A stretch of 53,488 nt of DNA from Deltaproteobacteria bacterium (GTDB taxonomy: Bacteria; Desulfobacterota; BSN033; UBA1163), in assembly GCA_016875195.1 (NCBI GenBank), contig VGRY01000024.1:1-53488 (forward strand), read 5' to 3'. The number at the start of each line of letters is the position of its first letter. The first letter of the stretch is position 1. Positions 25,116-32,152 of this stretch are shown one piece after another. Under the pieces are notes generated by a model. It was not told the DNA's origin and ran no database searches. It was given only the letters and a program-made list of their open reading frames with translations. The position numbers and the translations under genes are program-made.

Positions 25116-25853
25116 ATGGTAAAACTCCTATGGATCCCTTTAGGCTTTTTTTTGATCTTCGCTCCGTTAGAAAACCCGGCTATTTTTAGCGGGAATAAGG
25201 ATAAACTTCTTTTCGGCGCCAAGATGGAGTTCGCTCAACTTCCTCCTCTGGGTTCTCCTCAGGAAAAACCTAAAGAGCCCGAATCTCCTGTCAAAGGCTG
25301 GTGGGAGGTAAAATATTTTCCTGTTGCTCCCACCCATTACTCAAAGGCGGGCAAAGGGATCATCAAGGCTGAAAGCAGGGGAAGCCGTTCTTCTCTCTTT
25401 AAAGCTGCGGGAGAGAAAGAGAGAAACCTTCCTGTGCTTGCCTGGGGATGGAAAGTTTCAAACTCGATCCGCTCTGCCATTGAGACAAAGAAAGACCGCT
25501 TCGATGCAGCAGCCCGGGTGATGGTCGTCTTCGGAAAAGAGGGGTTTTTAAAAAGGGTCGGCAAAGGGGAACCCTCAGGATTTAAAATTGAATATATCTG
25601 GGCAACCCGCCTGCCCAAGGGGCATCTCTTTGACCATCCCGGGGAGGCAAACTGCAAAGTTTTTGTGCTTGAATCGGGTGAAGCAAAGGCAGGACAGTGG
25701 GTTAACATAGCACGTAATATTCAAAAAGATTTTAAATCGGCTTTCGGCACAGAACCTCCGCCCGTCCTCGCCATCGGCATCCAGACCGATACCGACCACA
25801 GCAACGAAATGGTCACCAGTTTTTACTCCGAACCTGTTCTGAAGAAAAAGTAG
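25116..25853 (+). CDS. DUF3047 protein, exported
   Basis: A 245-aa product. An N-terminal hydrophobic stretch (residues 3-18) is a likely signal peptide. From about residue 60 it follows the DUF3047 pattern: WWEVKYFPVAPTHYSK, PVLAWGWKVSNSIRSA, RVMVVFGKEG, CKVFVLESGEAKAGQW and IGIQTDTDHSNEMVTSFY near the end. The function of DUF3047 is unknown; the fold may be a beta-rich periplasmic domain. No Shine-Dalgarno is visible before ATG 25116, and the upstream 270 bp is mostly hairpin repeat. It stands alone, convergent with the amidohydrolase downstream. Confidence 0.8.
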   Translation: MVKLLWIPLGFFLIFAPLENPAIFSGNKDKLLFGAKMEFAQLPPLGSPQEKPKEPESPVKGWWEVKYFPVAPTHYSKAGKGIIKAESRGSRSSLFKAAGEKERNLPVLAWGWKVSNSIRSAIETKKDRFDAAARVMVVFGKEGFLKRVGKGEPSGFKIEYIWATRLPKGHLFDHPGEANCKVFVLESGEAKAGQWVNIARNIQKDFKSAFGTEPPPVLAIGIQTDTDHSNEMVTSFYSEPVLKKK

Positions 25854-25904
25854 TTTGACGAAAAAGAGATCAAGAATTTGAGGGTGTGTTTAGGTAAAAG
25901 AAGT

Positions 25905-27494
25905 TTAGGCTTTCCTGATGACCTGCCCCTGTTGTGAATTCACAAGCCTTGTTCTCTCAAGGACGATCGATCCGCCAATCAATACATACTCAATCCCTTC
26001 GGGTTTCTCATGAGGATGGAGGTAGGTCGATTTTTCTTCGATGGTTGAAGGATTGAAAATGACGAGATCAGCGATCATTCCCTCTGCAATCGTTCCTCTC
26101 TCTTTAAGACCAAACTTCTGCGCAGGCAGGCTGGTCATCTTTCGAATGGCTTCTTCAAGGGAAAACATCTTTTCCTCCCTTACATATTTCCCTAACACCC
26201 TTGGATAAGTCCCATAGGCGCGGGGATGAGGTTTCCCTGAGCTTGGAATCCCATCTGTTCCAATCATGACCAAGGGATGCTTCATGACAGTCCTCACATC
26301 CTCTTCGGACATGGCGTAAATAACCATGACGACCTTTCCTGCTTCTTCCAACAGAATATCGAAAGCAGTTTCCGCAGGCTCTCGATTCCTCTCGTTTGCG
26401 ATTTGAAGGATTGACTTTCCTTCTAATTCCTTCTCTTTCTTACAAAAGGCGATCACGATGCCTTCCCAGCCGGCAAATTGAATCATATTTTCCCAGCCCT
26501 TAATCCCTTGCTCCATTTCCCCTTTAATTCTTGATCGTATTTGAGGGTCTTTCAAACGGTTTAGGGCTTGGTCCATGCCTCCATCATGCATCCAGGGAGG
26601 AAGAATGGAAGCGAGCATCGTCGAACCTGCGGTATAGGGATAGACATCCAGATGGATATTGATCCCCTGGCCTCTTGCTTTTTCCACCCGATCGAGTGTC
26701 TCTTTCACCTTTCCCCAGTTTTGCTTTCCGCCGGCCTTATGATGTGAGATCTGAACCGAGATGCCACTCTTCTGCCCTATTTCAATTGCTTCGTTCACCG
26801 CTTCTACCAGAGTATCACTTTCGCCCCGAATATGCGTGGCATAGAGCCCTCCCTTTTTCGCCACTGTCTTGCACAATTCAATCAGTTCATCCGTTTCGGC
26901 GAACACTCCTGGAGGATAGATCAACCCTGAGGACAAACCAAAGGCTCCTTGATCCATCGATTCCGAAACGAGATTTTTCATCTTATCCATTTCATAAGGG
27001 GTTGGCTTCCGATTTTCTGGGCCCATGACTGCAATGCGAACTGTTCCGTGTCCTATCAGGGCAGCGATGTTATGCGAGGGACACTTGATCTGATCCAGAT
27101 ACTGCCCCGTCGTCTCCCAGTCCCAATTTAAAGGAAACCCGCCCTGTATAGAAGCAACATATCTTTGTAGATGAATAAGATACTGTTTATTCACGGGAGC
27201 CAAAGAAAAGCCGCAGTTCCCAATACATTCGGTAGTGACCCCTTGTTGGATCTTGCTATCTTCGCTGGGAGCGACCAAGACAATAGCATCGGCATGGCCA
27301 TGGGTATCAATAAATCCAGGGGCGACAACCAGTCCTCTTGCATCGATCATTTGCTGACTTGGAAGGGTGATTCCTTGTCCAATAAGTTCGATCCGATTAC
27401 CCTGTATTCCCACATCTCCTGGGAATCCTGGATGGCCCGTTCCATCAATGATCAAACCATTCTTGATGATGAGATCAAATGCTTCTGGCTCCAA
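25905..27494 (-). CDS. D-aminoacylase / N-acyl-D-amino-acid deacylase-type amidohydrolase
   Basis: A 529-aa metal-dependent amidohydrolase. The opening beta-sandwich and first motif read VAPGFIDTHGHAD; GNCGFS carries the cysteine metal ligand typical of D-aminoacylases; further ligands are ATHIRGE, ISHHKAGG and GTDGIP. The family removes acyl groups from N-acyl-D-amino acids; some members act on other N-acyl compounds, so the substrate is open. The start codon is TTG with AAGGAG about 11 nt upstream. It stands as a single gene, with about 260 bp of non-coding sequence before the pilin. Confidence 0.85.
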   Translation of the reverse strand: MEPEAFDLIIKNGLIIDGTGHPGFPGDVGIQGNRIELIGQGITLPSQQMIDARGLVVAPGFIDTHGHADAIVLVAPSEDSKIQQGVTTECIGNCGFSLAPVNKQYLIHLQRYVASIQGGFPLNWDWETTGQYLDQIKCPSHNIAALIGHGTVRIAVMGPENRKPTPYEMDKMKNLVSESMDQGAFGLSSGLIYPPGVFAETDELIELCKTVAKKGGLYATHIRGESDTLVEAVNEAIEIGQKSGISVQISHHKAGGKQNWGKVKETLDRVEKARGQGINIHLDVYPYTAGSTMLASILPPWMHDGGMDQALNRLKDPQIRSRIKGEMEQGIKGWENMIQFAGWEGIVIAFCKKEKELEGKSILQIANERNREPAETAFDILLEEAGKVVMVIYAMSEEDVRTVMKHPLVMIGTDGIPSSGKPHPRAYGTYPRVLGKYVREEKMFSLEEAIRKMTSLPAQKFGLKERGTIAEGMIADLVIFNPSTIEEKSTYLHPHEKPEGIEYVLIGGSIVLERTRLVNSQQGQVIRKA

Positions 27495-27754
27495 TATAAT
27501 TATTTCTCCTTCAAAAACGGAAATTAACTTCTTTGATTGGGATTCAAAGACAAATCCAGATAAATGTCAAGAAAAATGTTAATTCTGTTCCGATTTTGTT
27601 TAAGAGCAAAGTGTTAAAAGGATCTATTCAGACAAGGAATCATTTGGAAGAGTTTTAACTGATGGAGGTGATTAAAGATAGCTTGTGGCGAGTTAAAAAC
27701 TGTTCGAGGGGAGATCCAGAATCAAATTCAAGAAGATGTGTGTTTAAGGAGATT

Positions 27755-28186
27755 TTACCTTTTTGGAAGGAATGTTGGAGGCACAGTGCCCCCCCATTGC
27801 CATGCAATGGAACCATCGCCTGCCTGATTCCCAGTTAGAATCAGGGTTCGGCCGTCCACTTCCGCACCGATGTCCCTAATAGTGACCTCAATGGTCTTAG
27901 TGGCTTGATCTATTCTCGCATCACTGATTCTTATACTGCTCAACCCAACTCCCAGGCTTGTCCGGATTGCTGCCATATCCGGACAATCTGGCCAAACTGC
28001 GGCTCCAGCTTCATCCTGGTAAACGCCCACCGCCTTTGAAACATAACCAAGGGCTCTTACCACTTCGGACATTCTTGCTTTGGTCGTATGTGATTTATAC
28101 ATGGGGATGGCAATAGCGGCAAGAATACCGATAATCACAATCACAATGAGTAATTCAATCAGCGTGAAACCTTTTTTCCCCTTCAT
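27755..28186 (-). CDS. pilA: Type IV pilin / PilA-like prepilin
   Basis: A 143-aa class III prepilin. The leader MKGKKG is cut before Phe7 in [20 protein letters not shown], and Glu at mature position 5 is present. The globular part is about 110 residues and has a single cysteine (PDCPD), so the usual C-terminal disulfide loop is absent. It is not the short conductive form of Geobacter. The gene has its own sigma-54-like promoter about 60 nt upstream, consistent with PilR-type control. A CDS with an independent promoter and riboswitch lies just upstream. Confidence 0.92.
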   Translation of the reverse strand: MKGKKGFTLIELLIVIVIIGILAAIAIPMYKSHTTKARMSEVVRALGYVSKAVGVYQDEAGAAVWPDCPDMAAIRTSLGVGLSSIRISDARIDQATKTIEVTIRDIGAEVDGRTLILTGNQAGDGSIAWQWGGTVPPTFLPKR

Positions 28187-28242
28187 CCTTTCCCCGGTTG
28201 TAATGTCAAAGTGACAAGATGGTTAATTCGTATTTGTGTTAG

Positions 28243-28259
28243 AGCATAATTTGTGCCAA
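28243..28259 (-). promoter_or_regulatory. Sigma-54-type promoter for the pilin gene
   Basis: On the minus strand TTGGCAC is followed after 5 nt by ATGCT, one mismatch from TGGCAC-N5-TTGCT, with the invariant GG and GC intact. Transcription would start near 28232, 46 nt before the pilin ATG. PilA promoters in many Proteobacteria are sigma-54/PilR dependent. Confidence 0.65.
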
Positions 28260-28454
28260 ATTTAATAAACAGCTAATCAAGGGATAACCAATTGATATCG
28301 TTCATAATATTTAAAATTATTGGGTTCTTAAATTCAATTAATAAAATGGACAAAAAGTCGAAAAAGGGCAATTTAGGGCACTTATCAAAAAGAGAAATAA
28401 GGGTATGTATTAGAAATAGGCGGTTTAGTAGGATTTTTATCCGGGATTAACCAC

Positions 28455-28565
28455 TCATTGTCTGGCATAAGCGTAAACCATCTTTCCAAAAAAGAAGGAT
28501 AACCCGAAGAATCCAAAGCCCAGAACGAATGTGAGAGAGATCATTGCAGTCATTAGCATTTTCAT
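28455..28565 (-). CDS. 36-aa hydrophobic membrane micropeptide behind a riboswitch
   Basis: The frame runs from ATG 28565 (AGGAAG 6-7 nt upstream) to TGA. The product is one hydrophobic helix (residues 3-26, many Phe, Leu and Gly) followed by GKMVYAYARQ, so it should be a single-pass membrane peptide. It is the first frame after the GEMM riboswitch and its terminator, 268 bp upstream of pilA. No homologue comes to mind. The good ribosome site, position behind a regulated terminator, and clear transmembrane profile are the evidence; its reality needs expression data. Confidence 0.6.
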   Translation of the reverse strand: MKMLMTAMISLTFVLGFGFFGLSFFFGKMVYAYARQ

Positions 28566-28591
28566 TTTATCTTCCTTTCAAAACGTTTTTA

Positions 28592-28628
28592 AATAAAAAA
28601 CCCGTGGATGAAGTTGCGCCACGGGTTT
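28592..28628 (-). terminator. Riboswitch-linked intrinsic terminator
   Basis: On the minus strand a perfect 10-bp stem (AAACCCGTGG/CCACGGGTTT, arms at 28619-28628 and 28598-28607) with an 11-nt loop is followed by a U-run. It lies between the aptamer and the micropeptide. The aptamer contains CCACGGGT, which can pair instead with the first terminator arm, giving a plausible anti-terminator. Confidence 0.8.
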
Positions 28629-28639
28629 ATAATCCGACC

Positions 28640-28722
28640 TTTGCTTTGGCAACCCGGCTATCCCAGTAGGACCCGTGGCTTTCCGTCCTCCGATTACTCG
28701 GAGTTTGGCTTTATCTGCATAT
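28640..28722 (-). promoter_or_regulatory. GEMM-I riboswitch aptamer (c-di-GMP or cGAMP)
   Basis: The minus-strand transcript shows the GEMM-I core in order: AAAGCCAAACU, a hairpin CUCCGA with a GUAA (GNRA) loop and UCGGAG, GGACGGAAAGCC, a second hairpin beginning ACGGGUCC, and AGCCGGGUUGCC at the end. These match the conserved nucleotides and tetraloop-receptor pieces of the family. Classic members bind c-di-GMP; a Geobacter-type subclass binds 3',3'-cGAMP. The deciding base cannot be settled safely by eye. It lies between a sigma-54 promoter and an intrinsic terminator. Confidence 0.85.
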
Positions 28723-28743
28723 TCAATTTTTAATTAGTATTAC

Positions 28744-28760
28744 AGCAATTTCAGTGCCAA
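28744..28760 (-). promoter_or_regulatory. Perfect sigma-54 promoter upstream of the riboswitch
   Basis: On the minus strand TTGGCAC, 5 nt (TGAAA), then TTGCT matches the -24/-12 consensus exactly. Transcription should start near 28733, about 10 nt before the aptamer. It would need an NtrC-type activator such as PilR. Confidence 0.75.
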
Positions 28761-28877
28761 CCGATCCATAATGCACTAACCTATTGTTTTTACAGTATTT
28801 TTAAAAAACATGATGATTCGAAACAATGAATAAAGAGCCATTTTTTTAACTATACCCTAACCTTTTTAATAGTAAAT

Positions 28878-28903
28878 AGATTTCTGGACTTTTTCAGAAA
28901 TCT
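28878..28903. repeat. 26-nt hairpin repeat, copy 2
   Basis: Same 9-bp stem AGATTTCTG/CAGAAATCT and 8-nt T-rich loop as at 5016-5041, with 25 of 26 bases identical (C instead of T in the loop). The two copies lie in unrelated intergenic contexts, so this is a dispersed element. Confidence 0.8.
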
Positions 28904-29093
28904 CTTACCCATTTCAACCTCTATGAAGTGGCCTATCCATTAGGGTAAATCTGCCAGAGGGTCTCAGGCGATTCCTACTCCGTATGCTCAAGGCCCTTCA
29001 TACCTCTCTTCCCGCTTCGCTGAGAACGATTTTAAAAAAGGAGTAGGATCCCTATACCCCCCATTTCGTTACAATGATGTATCACTATTCCCC

Positions 29094-29122
29094 TTGACAA
29101 ATTGATGGATGCCTATTAATAT
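29094..29122 (+). promoter_or_regulatory. Consensus sigma-70 promoter for the CsoR-type operon
   Basis: TTGACA (29094-29099) is followed after 17 bp by TAATAT (29117-29122). Transcription should start near 29129, inside the adjoining inverted repeat, so repression by the encoded regulator is plausible. Confidence 0.8.
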
Positions 29123-29127
29123 AGCTT

Positions 29128-29146
29128 TATACCATAGGGAGGTATA
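29128..29146 (+). promoter_or_regulatory. Candidate CsoR-type operator, overlapping the ribosome site
   Basis: TATACC and GGTATA face each other around a 7-nt A/G-rich centre, just after the -10 box and including the GGGAGG that serves the repressor gene. CsoR/FrmR-family sites are commonly ATACC-rich with a G-rich centre. The position predicts self-regulation. Confidence 0.55.
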
Positions 29147-29148
29147 GT

Positions 29149-29430
29149 ATGAAACAGGAGAGGGCTAAAAAGGATATTTTGGCAAGGCTAAAAAAGATTG
29201 AGGGGCAGATCCGGGGCCTTCAGAGGATGGTCGAGGAGGGAGTGGCCTGTCAGGACATCCTGATGCAGAGCGCTGCAGCCACGGCAGCCATCAAGAAGGT
29301 GGGGACAATTATCATTCAGACCCATCTGGAGGAATGTCTGGAGAAAAGTAGGAGAGAACCTGGGATGAAGCGGGGTGAATCTTTGAAAGACTTTCAGACG
29401 GCCATATCAAGATATATCGATTGGGCGTAA
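29149..29430 (+). CDS. CsoR/RcnR/FrmR-family metal-sensing repressor
   Basis: A 93-aa all-helical DNA-binding repressor of the DUF156 family. KKDILARLKKIEGQIRGLQRM is the basic first helix. The candidate metal or effector ligands are Cys34 (VACQD), His59 and Cys63 (THLEECL), the Cys-His-Cys pattern of copper sensors; FrmR-type formaldehyde sensors use a related site. With copper bound, CsoR leaves DNA and derepresses the operon. The HMA domain in the third gene downstream supports copper or another soft metal as signal. It begins 5 nt after GGGAGG and is followed by an 89-bp gap to the ferredoxin gene. Confidence 0.88.
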   Translation: MKQERAKKDILARLKKIEGQIRGLQRMVEEGVACQDILMQSAAATAAIKKVGTIIIQTHLEECLEKSRREPGMKRGESLKDFQTAISRYIDWA

Positions 29431-29519
29431 TCCGATTGCGCCTGCCCCGACCAAGTCGGGGGAATTCGGATTGTGGAATGCGAAATATTAAACCCCAAAA
29501 AACAGGGCGGAGAATCATA

Positions 29520-30512
29520 ATGAATGAGAAAAATGGTTTAACGAGGAGAAGTTTTCTTAAGAAAGGGGCAATGGTTACAGCCTTAGGTGCAGTCTGTACC
29601 GCAGGAATGGTTGAGACTGCCTCAGCCAAATCCGGAACCTATGCTACCCTGATCGATCTGACGAAATGCGATGGATGCAAGAATGAACCCATTCCCAAAT
29701 GTGTGGAGGCATGCCGGAAAGAGAATGAGAAGAAGTTTCCCGAGCCCAAAGAACCGATTAAAGACCTCTGGCCTCAAAAGACACATGACGACTGGTCGAA
29801 GAAGAGAGATGTGATCAATACCCTCACACCCTACAACTGGACTATGGTTCAAAAAGTAGAGATCGAGGGAGAGGAGATTTTTGTTCCCAGGCGTTGTATG
29901 CACTGCGACAACCCGCCCTGTGCCAACCTCTGCCCTTTCGGCGCTTTGAATAAATATAGCGACGGTTCTGTCGTCATCAATCACGACCTCTGCATGGGAG
30001 GGGCAAAATGTAAAGCAGTCTGCCCGTGGCATATTCCTCAGAGGCAGAGCGGCGTGGGTCTCTATCTCAAGGTTCAGCCCATCCCTGCAGGAGGCGGGGT
30101 AATGTATAAGTGCGATCTCTGCCATGATCGGATCAAAAAGGGGCAGATGCCGGCCTGCGTGGAGGCGTGTGAAAAGAGATTGGGGGTAAAGAAACCTCTC
30201 TATTTCGGGAGAAGAGATGGGATCATAAAGATGGCTCATGAGAGAGCAAAAGAGATCAACGGATTCATCTATGGAGAAGAAGAGAATGGCGGGACTGCCA
30301 CTCTCTATGTAAGTAGAATCCCTTTTGAGAAGATTGATGCCAAATTGAAAGAGACAAAATCGAATCTCCTCTTGAGTAAGGTTTTGAACCCACTCCGTGA
30401 AGTCAATGGATGGGCAAAAGGTTTTGTCATCGGTCCGCTCATCGGCGCCCTAAGTGCCATTGGCCTTGCCATTTATCATAGAAGGGAAGAGAAGAAGGAG
30501 GAGAAGGAATGA
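29520..30512 (+). CDS. TAT-exported four-cluster 4Fe-4S ferredoxin subunit with a C-terminal membrane anchor
   Basis: A 330-aa protein with TAT signal TRRSFLKKG followed by a hydrophobic stretch. Sixteen ferredoxin-type cysteines are grouped as in DmsB/FdnH-type subunits: Cys50/53/61/65, RRCMHCDNPPCANLCP, CMGGAKCKAVCP and YKCDLCHDRIKKGQMPACVEAC. A C-terminal transmembrane helix spans about 302-320. These subunits pass electrons between a molybdopterin enzyme and a membrane cytochrome. Here no catalytic subunit is present. The frame opens earlier at 29421, but ATG 29520 with GGAG 8 nt upstream gives the TAT leader. It overlaps the cytochrome gene by ATGA. Confidence 0.88.
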   Translation: MNEKNGLTRRSFLKKGAMVTALGAVCTAGMVETASAKSGTYATLIDLTKCDGCKNEPIPKCVEACRKENEKKFPEPKEPIKDLWPQKTHDDWSKKRDVINTLTPYNWTMVQKVEIEGEEIFVPRRCMHCDNPPCANLCPFGALNKYSDGSVVINHDLCMGGAKCKAVCPWHIPQRQSGVGLYLKVQPIPAGGGVMYKCDLCHDRIKKGQMPACVEACEKRLGVKKPLYFGRRDGIIKMAHERAKEINGFIYGEEENGGTATLYVSRIPFEKIDAKLKETKSNLLLSKVLNPLREVNGWAKGFVIGPLIGALSAIGLAIYHRREEKKEEKE

Positions 30513-31501
30513 AAGAAAGAATCATAGAGGATAAAAAGATTATTCTTCGGCATAGCGCCATAGAACTCACCGAGCACTGGGTTCTTGCTATCTCCGGCCT
30601 CCTGTTGATTTTTTCAGGTTTCGGAGAACTTCCCATGTATAAACGATATATGGTGACTCAGATTCCGGGGATGGGTTGGGCAGGAGACTTCTTCATCAAT
30701 TTGAAGATCCACTATTTATCCGGGATCGTTTTTGTCTCTGTTATGGTCTTTCACGCCATCTTTCATGGATGGCTTGGACACCAAGGGTTGATTCCCAAGA
30801 AAGGGGATATAAAGGCATCGCTGATCACGATATTGAGCATGTTTGGCTTCGGGAAAGAGCCCAAATCGCACAAATATCTGCCTGAGCAGAGATTGGCCTA
30901 TGCTTATTTGGGAGGGATAGGGTTAGTTCTGGTTTTGACAGGTGCAGTCAAGGTTATTAAAAATTTACCCGGTGTCTTTCTCTCTCCGACCTTGATCACT
31001 TCAATGACATTGATTCATACCTTTGCCACGATCTTCTTTCTCTTAGGGGTCCTGGCCCATTTAGCAGCGTTGATCTTTAAGGTCAATCGGCCTCTGGCCA
31101 AATCCATTTTCACTGGACAGGTTGATTCAGATTATATCCGCGACCGCCATACCCAATGGTATGAGGAACTGGTGAAAAATCAGGTTAAAGCAGAGGTTGA
31201 GGCCGAGGCTAAGGAAAAGGATGAGGTTCAGGTTCAGGCTGAGGCTGAGGAGGAGGTCAAGGAAACCATCGAACCGCGAAAGGAGGGGGGAGAAGAGATG
31301 ACGATTTTAAAGGTGAAAGGGATGAGTTGCCAGCACTGTGTCATGTCTGTGACAAAGGCGCTCGGTCAACTGGAGGGAATCCAGAATGTGCAGGTGGACC
31401 TTGCCAAAGGAGAAGTTCGGTTTGATAATATAAAGGCTGTGGCTTCAGCTCAGATCGAGAAGGCCATCGTCGATGCAGGATATGAAGTTGTTCAGTCATA
31501 A
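30509..31501 (+). CDS. Cytochrome b (FdnI-like) fused to an HMA metal-binding domain
   Basis: The 330-aa protein has a four-helix cytochrome b module (about 1-205) with heme-type histidines in ELTEHWVLA, KIHYLSG/VFHAIFHG and LIHTF/VLAHLAAL, as in formate dehydrogenase gamma subunits. An acidic low-complexity linker (about 224-262) of repeated Glu/Ala/Lys/Val follows. Residues 264-330 form an HMA domain with MTILKVKGMSCQHC, the CxxC copper-binding loop. An ATG at 31298 with AGGAGG upstream could also give the HMA domain alone (67 aa). With the ferredoxin and CsoR it suggests a metal-regulated electron-transfer operon. Confidence 0.85.
   Translation: MKERIIEDKKIILRHSAIELTEHWVLAISGLLLIFSGFGELPMYKRYMVTQIPGMGWAGDFFINLKIHYLSGIVFVSVMVFHAIFHGWLGHQGLIPKKGDIKASLITILSMFGFGKEPKSHKYLPEQRLAYAYLGGIGLVLVLTGAVKVIKNLPGVFLSPTLITSMTLIHTFATIFFLLGVLAHLAALIFKVNRPLAKSIFTGQVDSDYIRDRHTQWYEELVKNQVKAEVEAEAKEKDEVQVQAEAEEEVKETIEPRKEGGEEMTILKVKGMSCQHCVMSVTKALGQLEGIQNVQVDLAKGEVRFDNIKAVASAQIEKAIVDAGYEVVQS
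31298..31501 (+). CDS. Possible separate HMA product from an internal start
   Basis: ATG 31298 sits behind AGGAGGGGGGAG, a strong ribosome site, inside the cytochrome-HMA frame. Translation here would give a free 67-aa HMA protein resembling CopZ. The strong internal site looks like a leftover of an ancestral separate gene whose upstream stop was lost. Whether both products are made is unknown; this entry marks the alternative start. Confidence 0.45.
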   Translation: MTILKVKGMSCQHCVMSVTKALGQLEGIQNVQVDLAKGEVRFDNIKAVASAQIEKAIVDAGYEVVQS

Positions 31502-31516
31502 GACGGAACAACTAAG

Positions 31517-31655
31517 CTCGAAGCACGAAATACGAATTTCGAAACAATTTCAAATGACCAAAATACGAATTCCGAACAAAAGAGTGTTCAATGTTTTGAA
31601 AATTTGAATTTAGGATTTGTTTCGAGTTTCGATATTCGAATTTCGGATTTATCAT
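31517..31655. repeat. TTCGAA-type imperfect inverted repeat, copy A
   Basis: The left arm contains GAAGCACGAAATACGAA and AAATGACCAAAAT; the right arm contains its approximate inverse, with TTTCGATATTCGAATTTCGG. The same arm sequences recur at 41420-41535 and 46753-46903, so this is a mobile or duplicating palindromic family. It fills the gap between the cytochrome-HMA gene and the FmdB-type gene. Confidence 0.75.
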
Positions 31656-31671
31656 TTAAGGGGAGAAAACC

Positions 31672-31881
31672 ATGCCTATCTACGAATATCAGTGTCGAAA
31701 ATGCGGAGAAGTTTTTGAAAAAATTCAAAAAGTCAATGAAGGGGCCGAATCCATCGCCTGTCCTTATTGCGGAGAGTGGGAGCCTGAGAAGTTGCTTTCG
31801 TGCTTCTCCTCTTCAAAGGGGTCAAATAGTTCAGCATCAACTTCTTCCTGCGGATCGTCCAGCTCCAAAGGATTCTCCTGA
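31672..31881 (+). CDS. FmdB-family zinc-ribbon protein
   Basis: A 69-aa protein with MPIYEYQCRKCGEVFEK, then CPYCG, giving the CxxC...CxxC zinc ribbon of the FmdB regulatory-protein family, and a Ser-rich tail with one further cysteine (SSCGSSSS). Such proteins are common in anaerobes; FmdB was first linked to formamidase genes, but the biochemical role is not known. A good GGGGAG precedes ATG 31672. It may be the last gene of the CsoR operon or separate, since a repeat intervenes. Confidence 0.85.
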   Translation: MPIYEYQCRKCGEVFEKIQKVNEGAESIACPYCGEWEPEKLLSCFSSSKGSNSSASTSSCGSSSSKGFS

Positions 31882-32008
31882 TGCTAACCCATCACCGGTA
31901 GTTCACCGGTTTAAGGTTTGGAGGTTCGCTTGATTATTCATTTCAGGTTTGGTAGAGTAGATCATCCTCATCGTAGGGGGTGATCTGAAATTTTATAGGT
32001 TAATATAA

Positions 32009-32042
32009 AAAGCCTATTCTCAAAAAGAATGGGCTTTTTTTT
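32009..32042 (+). terminator. Intrinsic terminator after the FmdB-type gene
   Basis: AGCCTATTCT pairs with AGAATGGGCT (one G-U pair) around a 5-nt A-rich loop, followed by eight T residues. It ends the CsoR-ferredoxin-cytochrome-FmdB region and isolates the acyl-CoA dehydrogenase. Confidence 0.85.
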
Positions 32043-32152
32043 GAGCAGAACCTGGGAGTAGTTGAATTCGGCCATCCATTAAAAAGTTATCTGTTCAAAT
32101 GAAATGTCTTATATTCACTTGAGTGGAATCCTCAAAGAAGGAGGAGATGCCC

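Larger units (their letters stand above)
28566..29093. other. Regulatory gap between the micropeptide and the CsoR gene
   Basis: This 528-bp stretch holds the terminator, riboswitch and sigma-54 promoter of the minus-strand unit, then a copy of the 26-nt hairpin repeat at 28878-28903. A long-range inverted pair CCTACTCC (28974-28981) and GGAGTAGG (29040-29047) spans what is left. No coding frame is supported. The right part may hold an unrecognised structured element. Confidence 0.55.

Noticed and set aside
27660..27830. Short plus-strand frame opening near the pilin 3' end
   Set aside because: Runs antisense into pilA; its composition shows no coding signal, and no start site is convincing.
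29421..29519. Upstream extension of the ferredoxin gene from 29421
   Set aside because: It would bury the TAT leader; ATG 29520 with GGAG gives a proper twin-arginine signal.
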